Source of the DNA: Shewanella sp. TC10
Lineage (GTDB): Bacteria > Pseudomonadota > Gammaproteobacteria > Enterobacterales > Shewanellaceae
Assembly (NCBI RefSeq): GCF_009663145.1
Contig: NZ_VKHR01000019.1
Coordinates: 1 to 64,000 of the forward strand
Direction of reading: 5' to 3'
DNA length: 64,000 nt
The translations under genes and the position numbers were made by a program. The stretch's first letter is position 1. Each line of letters opens with the position of its first letter. The notes beneath the pieces were generated by a model, which was not told the DNA's origin, searched no databases, and saw only the letters and a list, made by a program, of their open reading frames with translations. Below, piece after piece: positions 1 to 9,189 of this stretch.

Positions 1-1026
1 GGTTTTGTTATCTCTGGTATTAAAGAGATCCATGGCGCACCTGTTGGTGATACGCTCACACACGCAAAAAATGGTGCAGAAGAGCCGTTACCTGGTTTTA
101 AAAAGGTGACGCCGCAGGTTTATGCGGGTGTATTCCCAATTTCTACCGATGAATTTGAAAACTTCCGTGAAGCCTTGAATAAACTGAGTTTGAATGATGC
201 TTCATTATTCTTCGAGCCAGAATCATCGTCTGCGCTAGGTTTTGGTTTCCGTATTGGTTACCTTGGCTTACTGCACATGGAAATTATTCAAGAACGTTTA
301 GAGCGTGAATACAATCTTGATTTGATTACCACAGCACCTACTGTAGTTTACGAAGTTGAAATGACTAGTGGCGAAGTGCTGTACGTCGATAACCCATCAG
401 GTTTACCTGCGATCAACAATATCTTAGAGATTCGTGAGCCTATTGTTGAAGCGAATATGTTGGTGCCAAAAGAATACCTAGGTAACGTAATTACCTTATG
501 TGTTGAAAAACGTGGCGTTCAGACCAATATGGTTTATCACGGTAATCAAGTATCTGTGACTTACGAACTGCCAATGGCAGAAGTTGTGATGGATTTCTTT
601 GACCGTCTTAAATCTACCAGTCGTGGCTATGCATCATTAGAGTATAACTTTGTTCGCTTTGAAGCTGCTGACATGGTTCGTTTAGATATCTTAATTAATG
701 GCGATCGCGTCGATGCTTTAGCAATGGTTATTCACCGTTCTAACATCCGTCATCGCGGTTTAGCGCTTGTTGATAAGATGAAAGAACTTATTCCAAGACA
801 AATGTTTGATATTGCCATTCAAGCCGCTGTCGGAAGTCAGATTATTGCTCGCTCAAACATTAAAGCAATGCGTAAAGACGTAACAGCGAAATGTTATGGC
901 GGTGATGTTTCTCGTAAGAAAAAATTACTGCAGAAACAAAAAGATGGTAAAAAGCGCATGAAGCAAGTGGGTAACGTAGAAGTTCCACAAGAAGCATTCT
1001 TAGCGGTGCTTAAGCTGAATGACTAA
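1..1026 (+). CDS. lepA: Elongation factor 4 (LepA), C-terminal part
   Basis: This is the 3' portion (341 codons) of the ribosome back-translocating GTPase EF-4/LepA, and the reading frame is open from the first base of the window. The visible part covers the end of domain II, the EF-G-like domains III and V (for example [17 protein letters not shown] and [20 protein letters not shown]) and the lysine-rich LepA-specific C-terminal domain ([20 protein letters not shown]). The family is usually close to 600 residues, so about 255 N-terminal residues, including the GTP-binding G domain, lie outside the window. lepB follows on the same strand, as in other gammaproteobacteria. A strong terminator and a 270-bp gap separate them here, so they may not be strictly co-transcribed. 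Confidence 0.97.
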   Translation, partial: GFVISGIKEIHGAPVGDTLTHAKNGAEEPLPGFKKVTPQVYAGVFPISTDEFENFREALNKLSLNDASLFFEPESSSALGFGFRIGYLGLLHMEIIQERLEREYNLDLITTAPTVVYEVEMTSGEVLYVDNPSGLPAINNILEIREPIVEANMLVPKEYLGNVITLCVEKRGVQTNMVYHGNQVSVTYELPMAEVVMDFFDRLKSTSRGYASLEYNFVRFEAADMVRLDILINGDRVDALAMVIHRSNIRHRGLALVDKMKELIPRQMFDIAIQAAVGSQIIARSNIKAMRKDVTAKCYGGDVSRKKKLLQKQKDGKKRMKQVGNVEVPQEAFLAVLKLND

Positions 1027-1071
1027 TATCTTAAATATTTAGCCGCAAGTGGCTTGATATTGAGAGTGATG

Positions 1072-1100
1072 ATAACGCCGCAGTTTGCGGCGTTATTTTT
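1072..1100 (+). terminator. Rho-independent terminator after lepA
   Basis: A near-perfect stem with arms ATAACGCCGCA and TGCGGCGTTAT is followed by a run of T. It lies 45 bp after the lepA stop. Confidence 0.85.
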
Positions 1101-1181
1101 GAAAGCGATTATTAATTCCCTTAATAAGCGTTTTTGAATGTTTTATGAGTAAAAGTTAATTTTTCAAACGAAGTGTTTTTG

Positions 1182-1241
1182 TATACTTTGTAACATTACA
1201 AAGGGTGATTCACTATGGCTTACATAGGATACTCACCCTTT
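1182..1241 (+). promoter_or_regulatory. -10-like box, 18-bp palindrome and hairpin leader before lepB
   Basis: TATACT at 1182-1187 resembles a -10 box, though no good -35 is visible. Overlapping its end is the perfect inverted repeat CTTTGTAA-CA-TTACAAAG (1186-1203). Its right arm runs into a second structure, AAAGGGTGA (1200-1208) paired with TCACCCTTT (1233-1241), which encloses a smaller hairpin (CTATG/CATAG). If transcription starts near 1194, the lepB message would begin with this hairpin. The palindrome could instead be a repressor operator. No regulator is identified. Confidence 0.4.
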
Positions 1242-1296
1242 ATCAGTGTTATCACTGAACCAATTTAAAGTGTAAAAGGCAGGAGCTTAATACCCA

Positions 1297-2211
1297 ATGG
1301 CAGCCCATTTTTCTCTTATTTTAGTCATCGTAACCTTAGTGAGTGGCCTTATCTGGCTAGTTGATGTCATCGCATTCGCACCTAAACGTCGCGAAAAGCT
1401 GGCCTTGGCAGAAGCGAAGCAACCAGATTTATCTGATGAAGCAAAAGAAAGTATCACTCGTGAATCTGCAGTTGTTGAATTTGCTCACTCAATCTTTCCA
1501 GTAATTGCTTTTGTATTAATTTTACGCTCATTTATTTATGAGCCATTTCAAATACCTTCAGGGTCAATGAAGCCAACATTATTGGTAGGCGATTTTATTT
1601 TAGTTGAGAAGTTTAGCTATGGACTTCGGGATCCAGTTTGGCGCAGTAAATTAGTTGAAACAGGTGAGCCTGAACGCGGCGATGTGTTTGTATTCAAGTA
1701 CCCAGAAAACCCACAAATAGACTATATTAAAAGAGTTATCGGTTTGCCAGGTGACCGAATTGTTTATCAAAATAAACAGTTTTTGATTGAACCAAAATGT
1801 GACGATGGTGCAAATTGCCCGCCAGCGAAAGCAGTGAAATTAAGCAGCGTTAATCGCGGTGAGTTCTCTCAAGAGGGTATACCTTTATCTCGTTACACTG
1901 AACAACTTGGTGATATTGAACACGACATTTTGATTAACCCATCTCGACCAGATTTTAGTAATCATTTTTATGAGCAAGCAGGCACCGCTGTGGGTGAGTT
2001 TATTGTTCCTGAAGGTGAATATTTTGCCATTGGCGATAACCGCGACAATAGTACTGATAGTCGCTTTTGGGGTTTTGTACCAGAAGAAAACTTAGTGGGT
2101 AAAGCGGTTGCTATTTGGATTAGTTTTGAGTTTGAGCGACCAGCAAGTAGCTGGTTACCAACTTGGGTGCCAACCGGTGTGCGTTTTGACAGAGTAGGTG
2201 CAATTAAGTAA
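1297..2211 (+). CDS. lepB: Signal peptidase I
   Basis: Type I signal peptidase (304 aa). It removes signal peptides from exported proteins at the periplasmic face of the inner membrane. Two N-terminal membrane segments are visible (about residues 5-28 and 62-80). They are followed by the catalytic serine motif PSGSM (Ser90), the general-base lysine in [11 protein letters not shown] (Lys145), and the conserved [14 protein letters not shown] box near the C-terminus. Length and residue numbering closely match the E. coli enzyme. An AGGAG ribosome binding site precedes the ATG. The stop codon overlaps the rnc start by one base, so lepB, rnc and era form a translationally coupled operon. Confidence 0.97.
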   Translation: MAAHFSLILVIVTLVSGLIWLVDVIAFAPKRREKLALAEAKQPDLSDEAKESITRESAVVEFAHSIFPVIAFVLILRSFIYEPFQIPSGSMKPTLLVGDFILVEKFSYGLRDPVWRSKLVETGEPERGDVFVFKYPENPQIDYIKRVIGLPGDRIVYQNKQFLIEPKCDDGANCPPAKAVKLSSVNRGEFSQEGIPLSRYTEQLGDIEHDILINPSRPDFSNHFYEQAGTAVGEFIVPEGEYFAIGDNRDNSTDSRFWGFVPEENLVGKAVAIWISFEFERPASSWLPTWVPTGVRFDRVGAIK

Positions 2212-2891
2212 TGGAACCAATTAAGAATTTACCTCGTTTGTGCAGAACACTTGGTTATGAGTTTACTAATGTAGATTTACTGACTCAGGCATTAACACAC
2301 CGAAGTGCGGCTTCAAAGCATAATGAACGTCTTGAGTTTTTAGGTGATTCGATATTATCAATCATCATTTCTGATGCTTTATATCACCAGTTTCCAAAAG
2401 TGACTGAAGGTGATTTAAGCCGAATGCGTTCTACTTTGGTTAAAGGTGAAACGCTTACCGTGATTGCAAAAGAGTTTAAATTAGGGGATTACCTTTATTT
2501 AGGCCCAGGTGAGCTTAAGAGTGGCGGTTTTAGACGAGAGTCTATTTTAGCTGATGCCGTGGAGGCCATTATTGGCGCCATATATCTTGATGCTGATATT
2601 GAAACTTGTCGTACTCTTTTACTGACTTGGTACAAGCAACGTTTAGCAGAGATTAAGCCTGGTATTAACCAAAAGGATCCTAAAACGATTCTTCAGGAAT
2701 ACTTACAAGGTTACAAAAAGCCTTTGCCTGAATATCAAGTTGTTGATGTTAAAGGCGATGCGCATAATCAGACATTCACCGTTGAATGTCGAATTACAGA
2801 AATTGATAAAGTAGTGACAGGTGTCAGTACTTCTAGAAGAAAAGCTGAGCAGCTTGCTGCCGCTCAGGTATTGGAGCTAATTAATAAATGA
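2211..2891 (+). CDS. rnc: Ribonuclease III
   Basis: Double-strand-specific endoribonuclease (226 aa) that processes rRNA precursors and structured mRNAs. The catalytic signature [11 protein letters not shown] and the second acidic cluster ([15 protein letters not shown]) lie in the N-terminal RNase III domain (about 1-150). A double-stranded RNA-binding domain follows at about 155-225 ([11 protein letters not shown]… and [14 protein letters not shown]). It overlaps lepB by one base and era by four (ATGA), the usual lepB-rnc-era arrangement. In E. coli RNase III cleaves its own leader. No comparable leader can be assigned here because the gene starts inside the operon. Confidence 0.97.
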   Translation: MEPIKNLPRLCRTLGYEFTNVDLLTQALTHRSAASKHNERLEFLGDSILSIIISDALYHQFPKVTEGDLSRMRSTLVKGETLTVIAKEFKLGDYLYLGPGELKSGGFRRESILADAVEAIIGAIYLDADIETCRTLLLTWYKQRLAEIKPGINQKDPKTILQEYLQGYKKPLPEYQVVDVKGDAHNQTFTVECRITEIDKVVTGVSTSRRKAEQLAAAQVLELINK

Positions 2892-3892
2892 CCAAAAAAA
2901 CAGACTTGCCAGAAGGCTCACCAGCAGAGCCAAGCTTGGATGAATTATTGGCAAGGATGAATGGTGCTGCACCCGCTGCTGAAGCTAAATACGAAGTGAC
3001 CTTTTGTGGCATGGTTGCCATTGTCGGCCGCCCAAATGTCGGTAAATCGACATTATTAAACAAGTTACTTGGGCAAAAGGTCAGTATTACTTCTAAAAAG
3101 CCTCAGACAACGCGTCACCGTATTATGGGTATTCATACAGATGAAGCTAAACAAATCATCTTTATTGATACTCCGGGTCTTCATATCGATGAGAAACGTG
3201 CCATTAACCGTTTAATGAACCGTGCAGCAGCCAGTTCGTTAGCCGATGTATCAATGGTTGTGTTTGTTGTTGATGGTATGACATGGACTGAAGATGATGA
3301 AATGGTGCTTAATAAACTGCAACAAGGCAGTGGTAAGCGTAAAACTGTTTTAGCTATTAACAAAGTCGATAATATTAAAGATAAAGAAGCGCTATTCCCT
3401 TATCTTGCTGAGCTTTCAGAAAAGTTTACCTTTGATGAAATTTTACCTATATCAGCGACAAAGGGCACTAACGTTCAACGTATTTTAGATTTAGCTCAAG
3501 AGTCATTACCTGAAGGGCAATTTTATTTCCCTGAAGATTACGTAACAGATCGCTCACAGCGTTTTATGGCGTCTGAAATTGTGCGCGAAAAACTGATGCG
3601 TTTCTTAGGCGATGAGCTACCTTACGACGCCACTGTTGAAATTGAACAGTTCAAGATGATGGATAATGGCGTGTATCAAATTAATGCCTTGATCTTAGTC
3701 GAACGCACAGGTCAAAAGCGTATGGTCATCGGTAACAAAGGTGAGCGTATTAGAACCATTGCTACTCAAGCCCGTCTTGATATGGAAACTTTATTCGACA
3801 ACAAAGTTTTCTTAGAAGTGTGGGTAAAAGTAAAATCGGGCTGGGCGGATGACGAACGTGCGCTGCGCAGCTTAGGTTACGGCGAAGACTAA
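2888..3892 (+). CDS. era: GTPase Era
   Basis: Ras-like GTPase with a C-terminal KH domain that binds 16S rRNA during 30S maturation (334 aa). G1 is GRPNVGKS, G3 is DTPG ([10 protein letters not shown]) and G4 is NKVD. The KH region includes [14 protein letters not shown]. The start used overlaps the rnc stop by ATGA. It gives about 40 residues before the G domain, more than in E. coli Era, rich in Pro, Glu and Ala and probably disordered. A later Met (residue 24) is possible, but the coupling overlap favours the long form. Confidence 0.96.
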   Translation: MTKKTDLPEGSPAEPSLDELLARMNGAAPAAEAKYEVTFCGMVAIVGRPNVGKSTLLNKLLGQKVSITSKKPQTTRHRIMGIHTDEAKQIIFIDTPGLHIDEKRAINRLMNRAAASSLADVSMVVFVVDGMTWTEDDEMVLNKLQQGSGKRKTVLAINKVDNIKDKEALFPYLAELSEKFTFDEILPISATKGTNVQRILDLAQESLPEGQFYFPEDYVTDRSQRFMASEIVREKLMRFLGDELPYDATVEIEQFKMMDNGVYQINALILVERTGQKRMVIGNKGERIRTIATQARLDMETLFDNKVFLEVWVKVKSGWADDERALRSLGYGED

Positions 3893-3940
3893 CAGCATGT
3901 TAGTATCGCATTATTACCCTAGCTGCTAGTTGTCACCTCG

Positions 3941-4648
3941 ATGCTACGCGGCTATATCCTCCACCATCGTCCTTACAGAGAATCCAGTGTGATTGTTAAT
4001 CTGTTAGTCGATGGTGTGGGTCGCCTTGATGCATTAGTCAGGGTTGGTAGTGGTAAAAAATCCATTAAAAGCATCATTCAGCCTTTTCAGCCGCTGATAT
4101 TTCAATTCAATAATAAGTCAGATTCAGCAGATACTTCACTTAAATTTATTACTCAAATTGAACCAGCAGCCCCCGCTTTGCCGTTAAAGTCTGACAGTTT
4201 ATATTCTGCAATGTACTTAAATGAGCTTTTGGTGAGAGTGCTTGGTTCAGGTCAGCATGCTGAAGGACTGTTTTTACATTACCATCGAAGTTTAATGGCG
4301 TTAGCAAGTAAATTTGACTCGCAACATTTGCGATATTTTGAAATGGAATTACTGAATGAGCTTGGCGCGTTGCCGTCGCTTGAATATGACACTGAAGGTG
4401 AAAGCATTACCTCAGAGATGAGCTATCGAATTATCGCTGATGAAGGTTTTCTGCCGGTAGCTAAGCAAGCTTCGGTCAATGTGACCAATACCCGCCATTT
4501 ATTATCTGGTGAAATGCTGATTAACCTAAAAACCAAACAACTTGCAGAACATAATTTAGTGCAAGCGAAGGGCTTGATGAGGTTATTATTAGCCCCTTTA
4601 TTAGGCGGTAAGCCACTTTTAAGTAGAAAGTTATTTATTAAGAAATAA
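3941..4648 (+). CDS. recO: DNA repair protein RecO
   Basis: Recombination mediator (235 aa) that works with RecR to load RecA onto SSB-coated single-stranded DNA in the RecFOR gap-repair pathway. The N-terminal OB-fold begins LRGYILHHRPYRESSVIVNLL, and the middle segment (SAMYLNELLVRVL… LFLHYHRSLMAL) is typical of RecO. It lacks the zinc-finger cysteines found in some RecO proteins, as is usual in gammaproteobacteria. It follows era after 48 bp, in the conserved era-recO-pdxJ-acpS order. No clear Shine-Dalgarno sequence precedes the ATG. Confidence 0.93.
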   Translation: MLRGYILHHRPYRESSVIVNLLVDGVGRLDALVRVGSGKKSIKSIIQPFQPLIFQFNNKSDSADTSLKFITQIEPAAPALPLKSDSLYSAMYLNELLVRVLGSGQHAEGLFLHYHRSLMALASKFDSQHLRYFEMELLNELGALPSLEYDTEGESITSEMSYRIIADEGFLPVAKQASVNVTNTRHLLSGEMLINLKTKQLAEHNLVQAKGLMRLLLAPLLGGKPLLSRKLFIKK

Positions 4649-4790
4649 CGGTTACCAAAACTGAAATAAAGAGCATTTTAAAAGTGATTTTACTAAGAGA
4701 TCCCTTTATAAAGTGTTTATATACAGATAGGTTAGCTTTGATAATACATTATTATCAAACATTAAAATAACAGTAGCAAAGGAGCTCGCA

Positions 4791-5528
4791 GTGAGTGGAA
4801 TTTTATTAGGAATTAACATCGATCATATTGCCACTTTACGACAAGCTCGTGGCACAGAGTATCCTGATCCCGTTCATGCCGCCGCAGTAGCAGAACACGC
4901 TGGTGCCGATGGCATTACTATTCATTTACGTGAGGACCGCAGACACATTGTCGATCGTGATGTCTATTTACTCGCTAAAACGTTAAAGACCAGAATGAAT
5001 TTCGAGTTTGCTGTTACAGAAGAAATGATTTCAATTGCGTGTGATGTCAAACCAGCTTATGCATGTTTAGTTCCTGAAAAACGTGAGGAGTTGACCACTG
5101 AAGGTGGGTTAGATGTTGCAGGGCAACTGGATAAGATTACTTCAGCAGTAAATCGATTGGCTGCTCAAGGCATTAAAGTGTCTTTGTTCATTGATGCTGA
5201 TAAAGCTCAAATAGATGCTGCAGTGGCTTCAGGAGCGCCATACATTGAGATCCACACGGGTTGTTATGCCGATGCGAAAACTGATGCAGAACAAGCTCAA
5301 GAGCTAGCTCGTATTACTGAGATGGCCAAGTATGCTCATAACAAAGGTTTAATTGTCAATGCAGGGCATGGTTTGCACTACCATAATGTTAAACCAATAG
5401 CAGCAATACCTGAATTATATGAATTAAACATTGGCCATGCCGTTATTGCAAGAGCAGCCATTGATGGTTTAGCTGTTGCGGTAAAAGACATGAAGCAACT
5501 TATGCAAGAAGGGCGTAGAGGCGAGTAA
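4791..5528 (+). CDS. pdxJ: Pyridoxine 5'-phosphate synthase
   Basis: TIM-barrel enzyme (245 aa) that condenses 1-deoxyxylulose 5-phosphate with 3-amino-2-oxopropyl phosphate to give pyridoxine 5'-phosphate, in DXP-dependent vitamin B6 synthesis. Recognisable motifs are the N-terminal [25 protein letters not shown], the helix ending [15 protein letters not shown], and [11 protein letters not shown] near the C-terminus. Translation starts at GTG, preceded by AAGGAGCTCGCA. The stop overlaps the acpS ATG by one base, which couples the two genes as in E. coli. Confidence 0.96.
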   Translation: MSGILLGINIDHIATLRQARGTEYPDPVHAAAVAEHAGADGITIHLREDRRHIVDRDVYLLAKTLKTRMNFEFAVTEEMISIACDVKPAYACLVPEKREELTTEGGLDVAGQLDKITSAVNRLAAQGIKVSLFIDADKAQIDAAVASGAPYIEIHTGCYADAKTDAEQAQELARITEMAKYAHNKGLIVNAGHGLHYHNVKPIAAIPELYELNIGHAVIARAAIDGLAVAVKDMKQLMQEGRRGE

Positions 5529-5908
5529 TGGCCATTAAGGGATTAGGGACTGATATTGTTGAAATTGCTCGTATTGAGCAGCAACATTCACGCTTGGGAG
5601 ATAAACTTGCAAAGCGAGTATTAACGCCTGCTGAGCTTGAGATTTATCAGGACTCAAAAATTCCACATCGGTACCTTGCTAAGCGTTTCTCGGCAAAAGA
5701 AGCAGCCGCTAAAGCATTGGGGACAGGGATAGGGCGTGGCGTCTCTTTTCAACATATCCATATCACTAATAGTGAAAATGGCGCTCCTCAAGTGAGTTTT
5801 ACTGACGGCGCTTTGGCAAGAATGGCTGAACTTGGGGCAAGCACTGCTCATATTACTATTGCTGATGAGCAGCACTATGCTGTATCGACTGTCATTATCG
5901 AATCATAG
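5528..5908 (+). CDS. acpS: Holo-[acyl-carrier-protein] synthase
   Basis: Transfers 4'-phosphopantetheine from CoA to the serine of acyl carrier protein (126 aa, full length for AcpS). The Mg-binding aspartate lies in the N-terminal GLGTDIVEIARIE. The second signature is RYLAKRFSAKEAAAKALGTG. It is the last gene of the recO-pdxJ-acpS group, followed by a strong terminator. Confidence 0.96.
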   Translation: MAIKGLGTDIVEIARIEQQHSRLGDKLAKRVLTPAELEIYQDSKIPHRYLAKRFSAKEAAAKALGTGIGRGVSFQHIHITNSENGAPQVSFTDGALARMAELGASTAHITIADEQHYAVSTVIIES

Positions 5909-5930
5909 CGTTAGGGTATATCTTAATTTT

Positions 5931-5953
5931 AAGGCGCTGCGGCGCCTTTTTTT
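5931..5953 (+). terminator. Rho-independent terminator after acpS
   Basis: AAGGCGC and GCGCCTT arms with a four-base loop, followed by seven T. Confidence 0.85.
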
Positions 5954-6110
5954 GTTTGTATAACTCAAAAGGCTGGGCATCTACTTTTTGATGATGTAAT
6001 CGAATGAAGGGTCTATTTTTTCTAGAGCTTGAGCTCCACACTTGAAGTAAGGTAAGTTAATAGGGTGTTACATTATAAAGTTACAGCATAAAAATAATAA
6101 GGACTCAAAG

Positions 6111-6653
6111 ATGAAAACGGCTGTGGAACAACTCGCCACTTATAAAAGTGTGCATCTAAACCCAAAAAATATTAAAACTCACTTTGTAGGCGTGCCATTA
6201 ATTATATGGTCTGTTTTCTTGTTACTTAACTTGATCCCGGTAAATTTTGTATTGCTAGCTGAAGATGGTTTTAAGATTAATATCGCGACTATTTTTGCTG
6301 TTGGTACTCTGATTTATTATTTTCTGCTACATAAAGGCTTAGCAATTGGGCTGACTATTTTTATTATCCCAGTACTAATGACTTCATCTATAGTTGCCTC
6401 GATGAATAATGCTTGGATGATTGGTGTTGGGGTGTTTTTTATTGGTTGGGTGATTCAATTTATTGGTCATAAATATGAAAAAGCTAAACCTGCATTTATT
6501 GATGATTTGAATCAACTGTTAATAGGCCCATTCTTTTTAATGGCTGAACTGTATTTTATGTTGGGGCTGAATAAGAACTTAGAACAGGAAATCACTCCAA
6601 TCGCACGGGATAAAAGAAGGGCATTAGAAGCTAAAAGAAGACAAGCTGCTTAG
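6111..6653 (+). CDS. Mpo1/DUF962-family membrane protein
   Basis: A 180-residue multi-pass membrane protein with four or five hydrophobic segments. The N-terminal YKSVHLNPKNIKTHFVGVPLI and the later GWVIQFIGHKYEKAKPAF with histidines match the DUF962/YGL010w family. The yeast member Mpo1 is an Fe(II)-dependent dioxygenase in alpha-oxidation of 2-hydroxy fatty acids. The conserved histidines (HLNPKN, HFVGVP, HK near the end of the third segment) suggest the metal site is kept. The bacterial function is not established, so the enzymatic role is an inference. It is a single-gene unit on + with terminators on both sides and AAGGACT before the ATG. Confidence 0.75.
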   Translation: MKTAVEQLATYKSVHLNPKNIKTHFVGVPLIIWSVFLLLNLIPVNFVLLAEDGFKINIATIFAVGTLIYYFLLHKGLAIGLTIFIIPVLMTSSIVASMNNAWMIGVGVFFIGWVIQFIGHKYEKAKPAFIDDLNQLLIGPFFLMAELYFMLGLNKNLEQEITPIARDKRRALEAKRRQAA

Positions 6654-6685
6654 TTTAATTGCCATAGTGTTAGCAGGTAGAAAAT

Positions 6686-6710
6686 AAAAAGGCGCATTTA
6701 GCGCCTTTTT
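6686..6710. terminator. Bidirectional terminator between convergent genes
   Basis: AAAAAGGCGC-attta-GCGCCTTTTT is symmetrical. It can serve both the Mpo1-like gene (+) and the CBS-domain transporter gene (-). Confidence 0.85.
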
Positions 6711-6735
6711 AATATGATTTTTTTACTTGTTAAAT

Positions 6736-8022
6736 CTACTCAGCAGCTTCGTCCACTTCATCTTCTATTGAGCCTGGAATGACTTTTACTGTTTTAATCA
6801 TGTTATCCGAAACTTCAATCACTTCGATTTGATAATGGTCAATGCTTAAGTGTGTGCCCGCATCTGGAATGTCTTCTAGGTATTCGATGATAAGCCCGTT
6901 AAGTGTTTTGGGACCATCGATTGAAAAGCTCCACTTCATTTCTTTATTCAAATCACGAATGTTAATAGTGGCATCGATGACGAAACTTCCATCTTGTTGC
7001 ACATCAATATCTTCGCTAGCAGTGGTTATCATTGAGGTAGTAAAGTCACCAACAATTTCTTCAAGAATATCTTCTAAAGTCACTAAACCTTGAATATCTC
7101 CATACTCATCAACCACTAAGCCAAAACGCTCTTTATTTTGCTGAAAATTAGATAATTGCACGGTAAGCGGTGTGCCTTCGGGAATAAAGTACAGCTCTTT
7201 TACTGCACGTAGTAACGAAGACTTACTGAATTCTTCTTTCGAGCGAAGCCTAAGTGCATCACGGAGATGGATAAAGCCGACGGCATCATCAATATTATCA
7301 CGATAAACTAATACGCGAGTATGCGGGCTTTGAGTGACTTGCTTATTGATTAGCTTGAACTCGTCATTGACGTTAATTGCATAGATGTCTGATCGCGGGA
7401 TCATAATATCTTCAACGGTGACCTTTTCTAAATCGAGAATTGATATCAACATCTCTTGATGTCGCTGGGGAATAAGTGCGCCTGCCTCATGAACCACAGT
7501 GCGCAGCTCTTCTTGGCTCAATGCATCATTGACACTGATATTTTTAATGCCTAATAAACGTAAAAAGCCTGATGTAATCAGGTTAATGACTTTTACTAGT
7601 GGCCATAACACTGAAAGTAGACCGCGAAGTAAGAAGCTAGATGGGAAAGCGATGCGTTCTGGGTGTAGCGCTGCAACAGTTTTTGGGGTGACCTCTGCAA
7701 AAATTAACACCACTAATGTCAGCACGCCCGTTGCAATTGCGACGCCCATATCGCCAAATAAGCGCATACCAATGATGGTGGCAATGGCTGAGGCTAAAAT
7801 ATTGACTAAGTTATTGCCAATTAAAATTAAGCCAATCAATCTATCTGGTCTTTCAAGCATTTTTAAAGCACGTTGTGCACCTTTGTGACCACTAGCAGCG
7901 AGGTGGCGAAGACGGTAGCGATTTAACGTCATCATCGCTGTCTCTGAACCTGAAAAGTAGGCAGAGATCAGGATTAACACCAAAAGAGAGAGAAGAAGTG
8001 TGCTGGTAGAAATGGCGTCCAA
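6736..8022 (-). CDS. CNNM/CorC-type transporter with CBS domains
   Basis: Inner-membrane protein of the CNNM (DUF21)-CBS-CorC_HlyC family (428 aa from this start). The order is: DUF21 with three or four membrane segments (about 1-180, including SAYFSGSETAMMTLNRYRLRHLA and LIGNNLVNILASA), a CBS pair (about 190-320, VEDIMIPRSDIYAI… GLVTLEDILEEIVGDF) and a C-terminal FAD-binding-like CorC domain. Relatives take part in Mg2+/Co2+ export; the substrate here is inferred. A TTG at 8022 is chosen because GGAG sits 5 bp upstream and the protein then begins LDAISTSTLLL like relatives. The in-frame ATG at 8082 would add 20 residues without a clear ribosome binding site. Confidence 0.88.
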   Translation of the reverse strand: MDAISTSTLLLSLLVLILISAYFSGSETAMMTLNRYRLRHLAASGHKGAQRALKMLERPDRLIGLILIGNNLVNILASAIATIIGMRLFGDMGVAIATGVLTLVVLIFAEVTPKTVAALHPERIAFPSSFLLRGLLSVLWPLVKVINLITSGFLRLLGIKNISVNDALSQEELRTVVHEAGALIPQRHQEMLISILDLEKVTVEDIMIPRSDIYAINVNDEFKLINKQVTQSPHTRVLVYRDNIDDAVGFIHLRDALRLRSKEEFSKSSLLRAVKELYFIPEGTPLTVQLSNFQQNKERFGLVVDEYGDIQGLVTLEDILEEIVGDFTTSMITTASEDIDVQQDGSFVIDATINIRDLNKEMKWSFSIDGPKTLNGLIIEYLEDIPDAGTHLSIDHYQIEVIEVSDNMIKTVKVIPGSIEDEVDEAAE

Positions 8023-8135
8023 AAGGGCTCCAGTAGACTTAGTAAAAATTACAGTAAAAAAAAGACGAATGATGAGTATCAATCATTCGTCATGAGTGTC
8101 AAGTCTGGGAGAGGCTAACCTGCCAGAGTTGTAGT

Positions 8136-8924
8136 TTATCTTAAAATGATTTCAGTCACTATTCGAGCGCCAAAATAAGCTAAAGATAATAATGTTGCAC
8201 CTGATAGTGTGTAGATAACGGCTGTGCGAACACGGCAACCAATGGCATAGTTTTGCCAAAGCATAGAGCCATAAACTAACCAAGCTAAGATTGATAAAAT
8301 AGCCTTATGGCCTTTACCGTCTTCAAACATGTCGTCTAAAAACACAAATCCCGTGATTAACGAAAGCGTCAGTAAGATCATTCCGATAGTGACTAAATGA
8401 AAAAGCTGTTTTTCAACTGTCATTAAAGGCGGCATGCCTGGGCTCATCATGGTTTTCTTGTTTTTAAGCTTATTTTGAATTAATAACAATTGAATTGCAT
8501 AAAGCGCGGCAATCATTAATGCACTGTAAGCCATAAGAGAAAGCACAATATGCGCTAAAATCTCAGGATGGATATCAAAATGGATGATGTACTGAGGCGG
8601 GATTAACCACAAGACTGCTACAGAGATAACTGAGCAAGCATAAACCACAGGGACCACGACAATCACTTTTAAGCGATGCATGATAATGGTAAAGCTGAAT
8701 GCGATAATCCAGTTAACCAATGATATAACATTAGTTAGACTAAAATTCTGTCCATCTACGGTAAAAATTGTTTGCGAAAGTGCAATGCCGTGAAGCACAA
8801 CAGCGATTGAGGCAAAAATTGCCACCAATTTACGATTTGGACCTTCTGCATGGAACAATCGACTCGTTACTAGAACAAGTGCAATGCAATAAAACAACAT
8901 AGCCGAAGCTGAAAAAATGACCAT
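8136..8924 (-). CDS. ypjD: YpjD-like cytochrome c assembly family membrane protein
   Basis: Eight-segment inner-membrane protein (262 aa from the chosen start) of the CcmC/CcsA/YpjD superfamily, whose haem-handling members share a Trp-rich loop and conserved His. It carries DIHPEILAHIVLSLMAYSALMIAALYAIQLL, KQLFHLVTIGMILLTLSLITGF and GHKAILSILAWLVYGSMLW, all typical of YpjD (CorE-like) proteins encoded beside ffh. The start at 8924 (MVIFSASAMLFYC) matches the family N-terminus; an upstream ATG at 8981 would add 19 residues. It is divergent from ffh. The physiological role of YpjD is not settled. Confidence 0.83.
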   Translation of the reverse strand: MVIFSASAMLFYCIALVLVTSRLFHAEGPNRKLVAIFASIAVVLHGIALSQTIFTVDGQNFSLTNVISLVNWIIAFSFTIIMHRLKVIVVVPVVYACSVISVAVLWLIPPQYIIHFDIHPEILAHIVLSLMAYSALMIAALYAIQLLLIQNKLKNKKTMMSPGMPPLMTVEKQLFHLVTIGMILLTLSLITGFVFLDDMFEDGKGHKAILSILAWLVYGSMLWQNYAIGCRVRTAVIYTLSGATLLSLAYFGARIVTEIILR

Positions 8925-9189
8925 CTGGAATAAACCTATCAAGTTATGAGTGCAGGTTGTTTTTAAAAATAAAATCAGCACATCTATATTTATCTTAGAT
9001 TAACATGAACCCTACCCATTAGGGCAGTGACCCAAGACTCAAAATTTAACAGTTTCCACCATTTAACTCCAAATAATTTACGAATAATGACCTACATCAA
9101 TAGACAGGCTTCAGGCTAATCTCGCATCTTGAAACAGTTTGGGTATAATAGGCGGCAATTATCGAATCGTTTAAGGTAAACAGCAGAGC

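Noticed and set aside
1215..1268. 17-codon frame upstream of lepB as a leader peptide
   Set aside because: It has no ribosome binding site, lies inside a hairpin and has no codon bias suggestive of attenuation.
2888..2956. Era start placed at the internal Met 24
   Set aside because: The ATGA overlap with rnc favours the long form, though the extension is not needed for the G domain.
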